From positions 10,609,172 to 10,673,171 of the forward strand of contig CM055095.1 in NCBI GenBank assembly GCA_029204225.1: DNA of 64,000 bases, read 5' to 3'. Positions 48,061 through 61,399 of this stretch are shown here, one piece after another. The number at the start of each line of letters is the position of its first letter. Within the stretch, counting starts at the first letter, position 1. The stretch is from Diphasiastrum complanatum. Taxonomy: Eukaryota; Streptophyta; Lycopodiopsida; Lycopodiales; Lycopodiaceae. Under the pieces are notes generated by a model. It was given only the letters and a program-made list of their open reading frames with translations. It had not been told where the DNA came from and ran no database searches. The position numbers and the translations under genes were made by a program.

Positions 48061-48397
48061 AACATTAAGTACAGGAAGCTATGGCTAGAATGTGATTAGC
48101 ATCGCATGATGAGCGCTGATCCCACAACTTCACAAAACATAACAAAACGACAAGTAAACATAGGTCCCAGGCAACAACCCCATGGGTAGATAGGATCATC
48201 CTCTACAAAATATCCCCTAAGATCTAGAATACCAAACTTGATAGTGGAAGTTGTATTGGAAGAGTAAGTGACATCTGAATCAGACCAACTTCTAGAACAT
48301 AGTATAGCCAGCAACGAAGAACTAGCAGTTATAAGTGAGATTACCCTCCCAACAATTATGGCAGCAAGGGTAACAGAACCCATACTTATACCAGTCA

Positions 48398-49490
48398 ATT
48401 GCCTAAATGCAGAGGTATGACCCCTGAATACCACGGGGCACCATATGAAGGGGTTGAAGATCATATAAATGCCTTTTGGACAGCTTGTCATATAAATAGG
48501 ATCTCAAATTTGTGCCACCTAATGATGTATTTCGCGATCACCTTGACTAGAATAGCTAGGAAGTGGTATTATAGACTTCTCAAAGAATCCATTGCAGATA
48601 TCAATACCTTTCATAGGATGTTTTTAGCAGAGTTTGTCCCTCATCGAATAATTGATGGCATGTTATTCACATTAACCTCCATCCAACAAGGGGAGGGTGA
48701 GCGCATGAGATAGTATTTGCGACGGTTAACCAAATTATCTCCCCATGTAGGAGTCGAGGTAGCTCTTCCCCCAGATCTCCTATTGACTTTTTTTCTATGA
48801 GGATTGAAAAGTGACATATAGCTGATAGTGAGACATACTAACCCCCAGACTTTAGAAGAAACTGTGGAAAAAGTAGTGATAACTGAAGAAACACAGATAA
48901 CGATGGCTCAAGCAGTAAACAACCTCAACCTTGGAAGTGATATATGGGAAACACCCCCGAATACGGGACATGGTCACTATGGACCACACATACCACCCGC
49001 ATCACAAAACACACATCAAAATAGAGCCATCCCAATGATGTACGAGAGTGACACATTAAACCAAAGGCAAGTTGCACCATTCACCAGGAACATGGACATA
49101 GAACAAGGATATGAAAGCACGGGATCTAATACAGGAATTAACGATGTGAAAGCTATGCTAAAAGGATATATGGATGTGATGCATGAAAACATCTCGACTT
49201 TGGCTATAGACGTAAAGTTCCTGAAGCGACAACAAAACATGATAGGACAAAGACACCCCTTAGACGCTCCACCAAGCTTGGCGTGTCGATACTGCCAAGG
49301 CAACCATCTGAACTGAAACTGCCCCAACACAATATGTCAATACTATCAAAAACCAGGCCATTTGGAAAATAGATGTTGGAATAGAAGAGAAGCCTTAAAC
49401 AATGGCGATCGAATGCCAGGACCAATTTACTATAGAATTCTCGAGCCTAGTAATGAGGATCGAGAGATGGCCTAGGTGGGGTGTTCTAGA
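48398..49490 (+). mobile_element. Ty3/gypsy gag fossil
   Basis: The 48399-48713 frame has the retrotransposon gag core (AFWTACHINRISNLCHLMMY ... RKWYYRLLKES ... FLAEFVPHR). The 48828-49316 frame continues with a linker, and two zinc knuckles follow (CRYCQGNH; CQYYQKPGH). No protease or RT after it. Its end, 49468-49590, is repeated at 63661-63850. A few breaks; old. Confidence 0.8.
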
Positions 49491-49749
49491 CAATGTTCTT
49501 CAAGAGGGTCAATGATAACTTATATCATACTGTAGTATCATGAAAACCATCTCCGATACCCAGCAGTTTGTGCTATTTCATTTTTTGGATTAGTTGAATA
49601 TAGTCTAAGTTCATGAAAATTTGTTTACCTAACATAGTCAAATTAGTTGATCACCGTCATTTTGTGCATAGCAATGTAGTATTTTGTAATTTATTGTTTA
49701 ATGGATAGATTAAAATTTAGTCAACATGAAAAAGTTTAATAGTAACTAA

Positions 49750-50110
49750 AATTCCAATCCTAAGAAGGTGTGTAGCCCTTACTTTTGTCTCATTAAAGAC
49801 AAGCTTCTAATTTTTAGGGAGGGAATATGAGGTGACATTATGAAATCAGACATAATCGCAAGGTTTAGGTGATTTAAGTAATGCATTCAATTGTAACGAG
49901 ATTGAAGTAGAATGATATTAGGTATGCTCTATGTTACATGGAAACAAATTTGACATGGATTCATTGTAAGGGTTGTGATTCTGAAATATGACATAATCGC
50001 AAGGTTTGGGTATTTTAATTAACATATTTAACTCTAAATCGTTTGATATGCATCATCTCGACACTCATTTGAATCTAGATCTAAATATAATCGTAGATTT
50101 CCTACCATGT
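49750..50110. repeat. Dispersed repeat R2, copy 2
   Basis: Inverse of 27240-27640. It contains an internal repeat of gacataatcgcaaggttt (49850 and 49990). It follows a purine-rich tract (agggaggga), so it may be LTR sequence of the neighbouring gypsy fossil. Confidence 0.55.
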
Positions 50111-50229
50111 TTAATTTCATTGAGAATGTGAGGCAGCTTCTAAGAAAAACATGTATAAACTATTTATTCCAATCAAGGAGAGCCCACATTGGGCATCAAC
50201 AAATTTGTAAAAGTGTCTATTTTTAATAT

Positions 50230-51440
50230 GTATGCTATGTGTCTATCTATTATTTTCTATACATTAGAGATAGTTGACTCATCCCCAATTGTCTCTTTTA
50301 TTTGCACACCATCAAAAACTCAGTTCAGAGGATGTGCGACCTGAGGAATTGATGGTATCCTGATGGTGGATCTACATGGGTCTTTCAATGAGTCATTGGG
50401 GAACTGGATGACGTGGCCCAGATAGGTTGCAAAGGTGTCTAGTGAGAAATCACAATGCACTACTAGTGGTGCATGGGTCTTGGAGGGTATAAGTATACCT
50501 ATTGGGCTCTCACTAGTGTATGCTTGATTGCATGACTGGTAGCCGTATGCTGCTGGTGAGATACCTCATTCCTTTTTGTGATTGATCCATAGCTTGGGGC
50601 CTAGATCCATTCGATCTATGTCTGGTTGGGTTGGTCTGTAGTCCTGCATTTGACATAATTATTTCCAACCTCCTAATTCCTGCTTTAGCCACTGACTCTG
50701 GTTTATGATTCCATGCTAGTAGAATATGCAGGTAAATTAGTTTTTCAATAATATGAACCTCAGCATGCAATGTGCATATGTGAATATATTTTAATGGAAA
50801 TAGCAGAACATTTTTCATATTTGGATCTTCAGCTTCTCATGTTGGGCCAATGTTTATTGATCGTCCCAAATTCATATTGTAACAATCCTTCATGCAATAA
50901 AGACATGAATGCTTTGATGTTGTCCCATGAGAGACATTATACATACATTTTAATGTTTTCAAATCCCCTGCAAGGTGCCATTGAATTTGAAAACTTCCAT
51001 GGTTTTCGACTGTAAATTTCTCACCCTCCAAATGTCTCTTTATAATCTCGCCATAATTTGTTCTTGAAAATATCCATGATAGTATTTTATGGTCCTCTTT
51101 CAAGACCTGTAGAGAAACAAGTAATGCATGACATGTCAATAAAAATTGGCAAGGTATGAATTGTTAATATAGATATTCTAAATGAAAATTGAAATGTATA
51201 CCTGGAATGCCGCCAACCACCATATGTGATTTTTCGATTGAACACTGAACGTTCGATCATTTGTATCTGAAATTTTGTTCATCAAATTGACACTCACACA
51301 TTCCAACTTCTGATCCTTGATGATTTCAGATTCATCCAATTTTATTACAATAATGATCTTTCCATTTACTAGATGTTCGTCTAGTTTATAGAATCAAATA
51401 ATGTATTTTAGAACATTTTCAATATCAAGGAAAATATTAT
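50230..51440 (-). pseudogene. Element B transposase-like gene (copy B2), truncated
   Basis: Minus-strand pieces: about 51375-51202 (IIVIKLDESEIIKDQKLE ... NHIWWLAAFQ), a clear intron 51201-51110 (gtatac...ctctacag), 51139-50837 (VLKEDHKILSWIFSRTNYGE; IQWHLAGDLKTLKCMYNVSH; KHSCLYCMKD) and 50818-50640 (FPLKYIHICTLHAEVHIIEK). It supplies the His-Cys-x-Leu-His block downstream of the Cys pair that copy B1 has lost. 50230-50370 repeats, in inverse, the leader of B1 at 18260-18400. Stops and frame changes separate the pieces. Confidence 0.68.
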
Positions 51441-52770
51441 TACAAACGTTGTAATTGAGCTCACCATATTCTGATTTGTATAATTCAGTTATATGAAGTG
51501 GTTGGCCAACTACTTTGAACATTCCATCATTATAAAAATTTCTAGCCCCCCAACAAATTTGAGTCAAGTTATTTTTAAAGCAACATTGGAAAAAGAGGAA
51601 GATGTAAAAATAAAAACACTACGAACATTAAAGGAAAAAAAAGGGGAGGGGAGGGATGAGGCTAGCACTCTCTTGTGGAAGCCAACTTTCTCTAGGGGAA
51701 CGCCATCTCCTACCATGATGCTAGGTTTCAATTTGTGAAAGATTCTGGAGTAATACTATCTTCATGTTTTTGGTTATCTTTGGTACATGTCTATATTGCT
51801 GATGCATTAAATGGTTTTCACTACCATATGACATGTTTATAGAGGTTTGGGATCAAATCTAAACATGTGTTCATTATTGAGAGACTCAAGTAGGTGTTGA
51901 TTAGGTTTTGGTTCTATTTCATTTTGAAAAAGTGTACAAATTGCCTAACATAATAGGAAGTGATTTTTTATGCAAGTATTCTTTGAATCTTAAATTTTTA
52001 CAAAAACAACCATACCCAACATTGCCAATGCCCAATTTAACAACCCTGATTACAAAACAACCAGCACAAAGGTCATGCTACTAATACACTGATATATCAC
52101 ATCCTCAAATAAGAGTTTCAAACACAGTTGCTATGTAGTAGCTATGTACACCACTAAGCACATCCATGAATACTTTCTCGTGTTCATGTTCTAGCTTCTC
52201 ATAATTAAAAAATAACATGCACAAAACCAACAACTATGAATGAATTCTTAGAGATACTATATTTTTTTTCAAAGTTTTATATCATCTGATTTGTAGCTTC
52301 AGCACAACATGCCACTAAAATCTTGTCTAATGTAGAGACTCGTGATCTTATTTGATTGCCTTTCTTATTTTTGTTTTGCAGTCTGGTGCAGGGCCTCTTG
52401 TGATCTTATTTGATCACCTTTTGTATTGTTTCATTAGTTGCTACTTATACAAGCATTACGTTTTATACATTGAACATCCATTATAAGGCCAATGTTATGA
52501 AAGCCAAGGATGGATAATTCTTCTTAAAAGCAAGCAAACTTATTATACATGGGCGCTAAAGCTCTAAGTAGCCTCTCTTCTCCCAACCCCGAACACCTCT
52601 AAGCTGAATTCTTCCTCCTAACGAGTTTCTCGGGCCTCGCTCTCTGTCAATGTGCCTTTATCAATATCGAGGGTTACGTTCACAGGTGGTATCGCGTGTA
52701 ACTCATCTTTGCCCTTTACCCTAGTGTCAAGAGACTCGAACACTGACTCTAGAGTTGATTCAGAGGCTAC
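51440..52770. repeat. Element B flanking region (copy B2)
   Basis: From about 51950 it matches the inverse of 16920-18250 (shared gccctgcaccagact, ggataattcttcttaaaagc, gggcctcgctctctg) with only one unit of the duplication seen at 17.1-17.9 kb. 51440-51950 has no recognised content. Confidence 0.65.
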
Positions 52771-53059
52771 GTGGGGGCAATTATGGGTGACACCAAATCA
52801 AGTTTGGGGCACTTAACATTCCATACTCTACAGAAGCCGAGAGTCAACTTACCGTCAACAAGCATCCTTGATGCAACTTAGAGTTCAAACTAATACTAAT
52901 TCTGCCTTTTATTTCAAAGTTCTGATGGGATGATATTTTCTAAGAAGGCTTGGAATATCATAGCTAATGCATTAAAAACGTTAGTACGATCAATACCCTG
53001 CCAATATTTGAAATAATTTTCAAGAAGTAGACAATATATGATGAAGCGGCCAAAGACTC

Positions 53060-53290
53060 TCCATCACATGATCGTAATCTGCCCTAGACGGCTATGCTTC
53101 TGGCATTTTGCTACATGAAAGAACACCAACCCAGTTATCCCTCTTTGATTGTTTGTATGTGAAACGCGCGTTAGCAAAAGAGAATAAATAAACTATCTTT
53201 GGCTAATACCTAATTCCGCTTTTAACCAATAAGACAAAACTTTGCAACATGATTAAGCATCATTATAGCGCAGTTGCTGAAGACGAAGAA

Positions 53291-53330
<40 letters not shown>

Positions 53331-54290
53331 GCTCACTAGAGAGGGAATAAACATGCATATCGACTCCAGATCCATGCATAATTGAGTGAGAAATTCCAGA
53401 AGTTAAGCGGTTACTGTTCCAAAATGAAAAATTTACAAGCTTCATCACGAACGAAGAAAATAAAAAGTGCAAGAACACAGACTAAGATATTGGAGGACAA
53501 ACGAAATCTATATTTTTGAAGGGAAATAAAATTTTTAACTGGTTCTACGTAGCATTGTAGATCTATTATCTATCCGAGCTCTGGATCCATTTTCAATCTT
53601 TGTTCAGCTGCCAAATACGTATTCCATTGACACCTGCACACGATTATATTTTCAAGAAATAGTGGTCCATACAGCCTGCGTTTTATAATTACAAAGCCCA
53701 GAAATAGCATTAGAAACATTAAAAGCGAAAGAAGAACTTTATACCTGAATCAGCTTTCAAGTTTCTCACCATCAAAGTCAATCGTTGCATCTCAGGCAAA
53801 AAGATTTTCATCTTGTCTGGATTTTCGAATCGTACGGGATACTTGACCTTTACAATATTTACATTGCTCATATTTCCAGAAGAGGGAAACATTACATACT
53901 CCCTATAACCCTGGTATGTATCGCAGGGCATCCATCCTAAAGAGCGCATAATTGAATCAACTTCATGGTCACCTAAATTGGGTGCTTGTCCTGGAAACTT
54001 TTCATGACTTATCTGGCGTGATCCATCACCCTTAGCAGGCGTGGAGTTTGATATTTCCTGGATATTCGAGCGATAATTTTCCATTTCGTGGGGAAACAGA
54101 TGAATTTTGTGCTGCACAAAATTGCTACACAATGGGTATCTTTTATCACGTGACAAAGAACGCTCAGAAAAGTCTGCGTCAGTTGGACTCTCTCTCTCTC
54201 TCTCTCTCTGCACACACATAGTGCGGGTGGTTGTTGAATTCAGTCCCCGCAACCCTAAAAGTAAACGCAAAGTACCGGGAACTTTTGAAT
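53060..54290 (-). pseudogene. Captured fragment of unidentified plant gene X, copy 2 (longest)
   Basis: The minus-strand exon 54270-53755 includes NYRSNIQEISNSTPAKGDGS, DHEVDSIMRSLGWMPCDTYQ, VKVKYPVRFENPDKMKIFLP and LTLMVRNLKADSG, ending at a donor (ggtataaag). The next piece, about 53630-53570, reads VNGIRIWQLNKD. It carries a (GA)n tract at 53298-53330 and a CT tract near 54187-54210. Copies at 10625-10960 and 22380-23162 are shorter. Family not recognised; probably a host gene piece carried by the inverted-repeat unit. Confidence 0.55.
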
Positions 54291-54299
54291 TTTAAAGAT

Positions 54300-54712
54300 T
54301 TTGTCGATTAAAAGGTTTGCCCCGTTGATATTGCTTCGTGGGTTCAATGTGGTGCGAAATTCAGTTCAACAATAACAATTATATTACCTATTTGCAACAC
54401 ATATTCGAATCCTTTCTTGTTCATTATTCTGTGGCTCATGTGGAAATCTACAGTTTAGCTTTTCAACATGATCTTCCTGCTCTTAGATGTCTACTTCTAT
54501 TTTTATGATTCCCTTTGAATCTTTGGTGAAAAATCAACAATTCCTTTTTCAAAATACTCTCACATAGCAAACTTATTCCTTCACTCAGCTTGTCGTTGGT
54601 TCAAATGTCCAATTCTTTCACTCATGCAAAACTCAAGAGAAGGAGCAAGATTACAATGACCATGAGTTTGGTAAAAAAATTAATCCCCTCTGCTTTACAA
54701 ACATATGGATGT
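54300..54712. other. No gene seen
   Basis: AT-rich, no credible frame, RNA gene or repeat noticed. Confidence 0.4.
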
Positions 54713-55195
54713 CTTCATAAATAATTTAATAATTTTTGTCCTTATCTGCAGAGCTTGTTGTAAAATGGTAGGGACAAAATGTTACATCACATCCACCATT
54801 GTATCTTTCTAGCATCGATGTATTTATATTGCATTGCAACATTTTCAAACACTTTCAAATCTTTGGCAAGCTCAATTTGCAGGACCGACTGCTGTACCTA
54901 TTAGTGACACTATTCTTGTTAATGACTTATGTCAAGTAGTAGGCTTCTAGTAAAAATATTATTGTCTTATTTTGTATTAAGCTAGTAATTTTTTTGCTTT
55001 TCTTCTTGATGTGACATATTCATGGAGGTCAAATATGCAACATACACTCCTTTAATTCGGTTGGTTGCCATTTTGATCAAATCGAGAGTGTGTATAGTGC
55101 TATATATTTTGCAATGCTTTTCCATATGAGCAACCTTATAGATGTTTAGTTACATAGAGTCACTTTATATAAAAATGAATTTATTTTGATGCTTA
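54713..55195 (+). repeat. Non-coding dispersed repeat R1, copy 2
   Basis: Direct match of 7842-8345; see that entry. Confidence 0.75.
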
Positions 55196-55247
55196 TCAGC
55201 GAATATTTCCTGATACTCGAGCGATAATTTTCCATTTACTCATAGTT

Positions 55248-58200
55248 TTTCAATTACTCAGAGATAGATTAGAGTATGTGGTTTCTATCCGCAATTATCT
55301 TGTGCTCATCATCATCTGATTTTGTACATGCTATCTGAATCAAATATCTACTCCTTTTATTGCGTTCAGTATTATGTCAGAATGTATGCATGTCTGTGAC
55401 TGTTTTGTAACTAAAAATCTCTTATTTTTTCGTCTGATAATACAATACTTCATTGTTTGGCTATGAAATCACTATAGTGCTAACGATTTCAAAGTTGTTC
55501 ACTATAAGATTGAGCGTGACTTCTGTCATTATTTTTTGTTCAATATTGATAGGCGCAGTCATGCATTAGGAAAGAAGGCTCCATTCCGCTGCGCTCGATA
55601 TGTCGTTCTTGAATTTCTTCTTTCTAACATGGTATCAGAGCTCTAATATGTGGTATTAGAGCATACCTTCATGATATCAGAATGTATGCTAGATGCTCTA
55701 ATACTTGTTATCTTTCGCGAAGTCAAATCGATATCATCAGATACTTTTCACAATATCATGTCGTTCAAGTTGTGGTATCAAATTTCAGTATCAGACAATT
55801 GATTTCCACTTGTAACAGAGAGCAGGGCATCATTCTTAGTGTCATCAATTTATCGACAGACTAAAGTTCCAGAGGGATTCTCAAAGTAAAGCCGGTATCG
55901 CAGACAAGCTTAATGGATCCAATTACTAGTGGAAACTTAAGATGAAGACCTTGCTAATCACCAACGAGTTGTGGGATGTTGTCACAGGTATAGAAGTGAA
56001 GCTTGAGGACGACACAACCGACTCAAAATGGAAGTTGAAGGATGGTAAATCTTTCGTCCTTATTATTCTCAATATATCAGACACTCAGATTGGCCACATA
56101 TCTAACGCTCAAACTTTAAAAGAAGTACGAGACATCCTGAGCTTAATATCTGGTGTGAGAGACGTAACTTCTAAGTTACATCTACAAAAAAAATTGTTCA
56201 CTCTCAAGATGTTAAATGGTGATTCACTGCAGAATCACGTTAACCAGTTTAAGAATCTCTTGCAACAGATGGCCGCTGTCAGATCAATCATTGATGATCA
56301 AGACGCAGTGATGACATTGCTTTCAAGCTTCACCTCTACATATGAGAACTACGTGATTATCATATCGACACACTCACTTTTAACTCTCACTAGATTTATC
56401 ACTATGTTGCTACAAGAAGACAATCAAAGAAGTAAAGATGCTTCATTGACTTCATCATCTCATGCTCTATATGTTCTTCAAGAGTCAACGATTGTCAAAG
56501 AGGCACTCAGTCAGCCCGATTACGATCTCTGAAAAGAAGCTATGGATAAAGAGTATTCATCTCTTATCAAGAATCACACCTAGACTATTGTCAAATTACC
56601 TGCCAGTAGAAATGTAGTTGATTGCAAATGGTTGTTCAAAATTAAGTACAAGGCAGATGAAAGTATTGATCGAAGAAAGGCTTGACTTGTTGCCATAGGA
56701 TTTTCTCAGGTACATTACATCAGCTACACTGAGATCTTCAGTCTAGTAGTTAAACATTCTTCTATCAGACTTCTATTGTAATTTGCTTTTGCAGCAGGTT
56801 TGGAAATACATCAAATGGATGTACAGACATCGTTTCTTAATGGAATTTTCAAACAATACATTTACATGGTGCAACCTGAAGGTTATAATATTGAAGGTAA
56901 GCACAATCATGTGTGTAAACTCCATAAAACACTTTATGACTTGAAGCAATCTGCTCGAGCATAGTTTCAAAAGAACAATACTTTCCTTATCGATCACAAC
57001 TATAAAGCAAGCACTTCAGATTTGAATGTCTACTTCAAGTTAGTGCAACATTCTTTTATTATCATCACTTTGTATGTGCAGGACACATTGCTTTTCAGCA
57101 ACAATATCGATCTGATAAATGAAGCTAAGATAATGCTATCTTCCGAATTTGACATGATTGATTTGGGTGAAGCTTATTAATATCTAGGTATTCAAATACA
57201 CAGTGATAGAAAGCAGAACTTGATCTACATTACTCAGCAAAAATACTTTCACAACGTCTTAATTAGATATAATTTAATGAATTGCAAATTAGCTCTCTCA
57301 CCGATGGAGCTAGGACACAAGGTGTCGAAGGACCAATGTCCCCGAATAATCAAAAAGAAGAAGTAGATGCGTTAGAGTCCTTTTATTCGATAATAGGATC
57401 TCTTATGTATGGAATGATCTGTACCAGACTAGACATAGCTTTTGTAGTGAGTTCCTTAAGTCAATTTATGCCCAATCCTAGTATAACACATTGGAAGGCT
57501 CTTATCAGAGTCATGCGATATCTTTGAGCTACTATGGACTTTTGCATTTGTTATGGAGCAGTCGACAACGACAAACTCAATCTTCTCAGTGGTTATTCAG
57601 ATGCAAAGTTGGGCACGAGATGTAGACACTAGTAAATCCACTTTCGGATTTACATTCTTTCTCAACAATGGTCCTATTTCATGGAACAGTCGCAAGCAAA
57701 CTTTGATAGCTCTATCTTCCACTGAAGTAGAGTGTATCGTAGGCTTTCAAGCTACAAAGGAAGTAGTCTGGTTGATAAACTTACTTTCAGATATCAGTCT
57801 GAATCAATATGCTCCAACAACACTATTTTGTGATAACCAAAGTGGCATTGTTTTATCATCCAACCCTAGATTTCATTCTAAAAGTAAGCACATTGAAATT
57901 AAGTATCAGTGTAGTAGAAGCAAAGTTCTCCACAAAGAGGTTGACTTGTAGTGCTGTCGAACGCAAGATATGACAGCATATATTTTTACTTGAACATTAA
58001 GCTTGGATGCACACACAAAATTTTGTGTGGGAACTAAGTTTGAAGGTCAAAGCATTCATGGATTCAGATTAAGAGGGAGTGTTAGATTATTCTCCTAATT
58101 CTTTTACTGACCGAATAATCGATCATTAATCTTCATCCATTCTATTATCCAATTCTATAGCTTTATGCATGTTTTTACACAGTCTGTAGAAATACTTGGG

Positions 58201-59395
58201 AACTGCTCACAGGTGGCTTCGACAATTTTTATCGGACATCATCGACATATCGACATCCTCGACGAAAGTCGAAGACTTTGGCCACTTTGGCCATGTGGAA
58301 TGAAACACAATTACTGTTCCACTTGAACTGAATCTATAGACCTGCCCTAACTGATTTGCAAGTAAATTTTTGAGAAGTCCTAACTAGATGGATGCCAGCT
58401 CATTATGGCCAACTGACTATTGCGATTTGTGACCTAATAATTGTCCTACTAAGCGTGCCTCAATTGCTTAGCATAAATAGCTGCTCATCAAACATTTTCA
58501 TAAGTTATCTATTATGCTTTTTTTCTAGCTTCATTTCTATCTTACCTTAGAGCTTAGTATTGTTACTCCTGCTTACTGCTTATTAGCGGAAGTGCAATCA
58601 GACAAAGTTTTTCAGTTACTTAGAGATAGCTTAGGGTACGCGGTTTCTATCTGCAATTATCTTGTGCTCATCATCATCTGATTTTGTACATGCTACATGT
58701 TGAATCTACTCCATTTATTGCGTTTAGTATTATGTCAGAATGTATGCATCTCTGTGATTTTTTTGTAACTACATTAGAGGAGTTTTGATTTCCAAAAAGA
58801 CCCTTTAAGAATTCATGCAAGATGCCTTTTTTATTATTAAAATATTATAACACTAATACTTTTGACTTGCCATAACTTTTTAATCGCACCATGAAGTATG
58901 TCATATAACATATCATTGGAAAGCCCTTGTTGAGCGCTTTTCAATGCACCAAACTCCGCTGAATTCGGACTTACCACTAAAAAGTTATGGCATTTTTAGT
59001 TTGGAATCAAAATGTGGACTCAAAAAGTTACGTTACGTAGATTTTAAATTTGAGTGTTTTGATTGGTCCATGTGTAAGAAACATTTGAGAAAAATTATAA
59101 AAAGAATCTTTACAAAGGGTCTTCTTTGGATTTAGAACTCCTCTAATGATAATCTCTTATTGTTTTGTCTGATAATTCAATACTTCATTGTTTGGCTATA
59201 AATTCACTAGTGGTAACGATTTCAAAGTTGGCCACTATAAGGTTGAACATGACTTCTGTCATTATGTTTTGTTCAGTACTGATAGGCGAAGTCAGGCATT
59301 AGGAAAGAGGCTCCATTCCGTTGCACTCGATAAGTCGTCACAGTCTTTGACTTGTCGTTATTGCATTCTCTCTTTCCAATATAGTCCATCATAAA
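55248..59395 (+). mobile_element. Copia fossil D with both LTRs (5' one truncated)
   Basis: 5' LTR remnant 55248-55629, primer site tggtatcagagc 55630-55641, gag (55942-56532; LRIT-type start, LQKKLFTLKMLNGDSLQNHV), RT and RNase H remnants (VDCKWLFKIKYKADE, YHMDVQTSFLNG-like, 57282-57951: SIIGSLMYGMICTRLDIAFV, SWNSRKQTLIALSSTEVE), purine tract aagagggag and 3' LTR from 58080 (tgttagattattctcc) to about 59395, which holds a MITE. Integrase is largely absent. The LTRs differ at many sites, so it is old. Many breaks. Confidence 0.85.
58772..59148. mobile_element. MITE of 377 bp inside the copia D 3' LTR
   Basis: The ends CATTAGAGGAGTT and inverse (AACTCCTCTAATG) extend as about 38-bp imperfect terminal inverted repeats. 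The matching place in the 5' LTR (near 55437) lacks it, which proves insertion after the retroelement. Target duplication unclear (at most about 3 bp). Non-coding. The first six bases CATTAG equal those of element A's right terminus. Confidence 0.85.
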
Positions 59396-59399
59396 TACC

Positions 59400-60430
59400 T
59401 TGCTACATAGAGTCACATATAATGTATGAATAAACTCACTGTAAAAGAGGACTTTGTGGTACATCACAACAAATCCCTGGCTGTAATTGTAATTTGTACT
59501 AGCTTTAAAATAAAAAATGTAAATTGGTTAGATGCAAATGGATGTCTTTCAAAAACATTTGTGAAGTCAACATGAAATTGAAACATATTAACATGATTGC
59601 AATATGCTAAAGAATGGCTCATACATGACTCTCCATTCTTTGTCCCTATGTTTCTACTTTGATTTGCACATCCAACTCCTCCATGACTATCATGTAAACT
59701 TGAAGGTCCTCATGATGCAATTGCTATAGAGAAAATCCTATCAAATTGAAGAAAAAAATTATCCACAAACAATGCTACAATACAGTTCAAGAGTAATGGA
59801 TAAATAATTGAATTTGTATAAGAGGGATAAGAATGAAAGGGCTTTGGCTATAAAACGTCAAATCACCAACAAGGGTAGAAAACTTGTTTCATGTGAAAAA
59901 CTTGAGACTTTGCCATATCAACGCACGATGGAATAGATACATGAGACACATCAAAAACTATAGGAAGAACACCATATAACAAATACAAAATGAGATTTCA
60001 CAAGTGCATGCATGAAGGTAACATTCTACGATGAATGAGTGATGCTCTCTAGCTCCAAGATAGGATGCCTCCACCTGCAAGTAAGGATCTTCAAGCCTCC
60101 ATGGATCTCTCCTCCACCTATGTGCCTAATCTTAATCACAAAGGTAGATAACAATTGGCCTCAAGTATTCACCACCAACCATAGCTAGCTAGCACATGTA
60201 ATCCTGCAACTTGGCTAATCTAGCACCCCCTTGCTAACCAATAACTAATCATAAGCATACCACCACAACCATAGCATACTCAAGATCCAAACCCTACTTA
60301 TGTCCCACACCATAAGCAAGATCCAAACCCTAAGCATACTACCACAAACCATAACATACTCAAGATCCAAACCCTACTTATGTCCCATACCATAAGCAAG
60401 ATCCAAACCCTAAGCATACTGTAGTGGGTT
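59400..60430. repeat. Non-coding stretch with an ~80-bp tandem duplication
   Basis: No gene seen. 60275-60430 contains two copies of a unit with gatccaaaccctacttatgtc and ccataagcaagatccaaacc. Confidence 0.6.
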
Positions 60431-61134
60431 TCTTTCCTTGCCTATCCTCAACCCAAGATCTAATCAATCTGGCATCAAGGAGATGAAGTTAGTTATCACG
60501 CGTAGCTTCGTTCCCATGAGAGCGATAGCATATTTCATATTTCAGCATGAATGGAAGATCCACATCTAACTCTAACATCCATTAACCCTAAACATTAACA
60601 CTATAATCATTAACACTGAGATCCACAATAAAGATAGCTTACTCTTTCTCTCTCTCCCTTTCTCTCTCATAAAAAGTATAAAAACATGCAATCCCAATAA
60701 TAATCAGATCCAACAATTAACAAACACAATAAAAGCATGAGAGATGGAGGAAAGTGATATAGAGCAAGGACATTCATAAATCCATTTCACGAGAGAACCA
60801 ATCTACTTTATGGAAATAAAGATATGTACATGTGTAAGAAGCTCAAGTTGGTACCATTTTATAGTAGAGAGGAGGACCCTGGCCTCTGAATCCTATTGGT
60901 CCATTTCTACCTCCCTAACTATTCAAATTTAAAAAATGGTTAGGAACCATCCATAGTTGGAGAGAAACCCAACTTTATTCACTAACTTGACATTTAGGCC
61001 CTGCGACCTTAAAAGTCATGCAAAAAGGCCAAAAGTCCTTTTATTGACTTTCGAATTACACACGTAGGGTGACAAATCCCTCTCACTTATTAACTAGGGT
61101 TAGGGTTGCCGTGGGATTCGCAAACCCTCCAACA
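60430..61134 (-). mobile_element. Possible LTR (minus strand)
   Basis: The minus strand begins tgttggagggtttgcgaatc, a form common at plant copia LTR starts, after a purine-rich ggtggggaatat. It has a TATA-like tataaaatgg near 60865. The other end and a partner LTR were not found. Confidence 0.35.
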
Positions 61135-61399
61135 ATATTCCCCACCAAAACTGGTGGCGGTCCCACGACACCTGCAAGATGCAGTTACTATAGACTTTTA
61201 TTTGCATCACGTCGAATCTTTATTAAATGATACTTCTCTATGAAATCTAGTCGGGCAGTGCTGAAATCTAAGTTGTGCGGCAAAAAACAACGATGGGCTC
61301 TGGCGATCCACTTTGAAGTTCCAAGCTGTGAATCCAGATTCCCAGGAGCCTCCCATCATTGTTGCATGGAAATACAATCTGGCCACCGGTAGCTGATCC

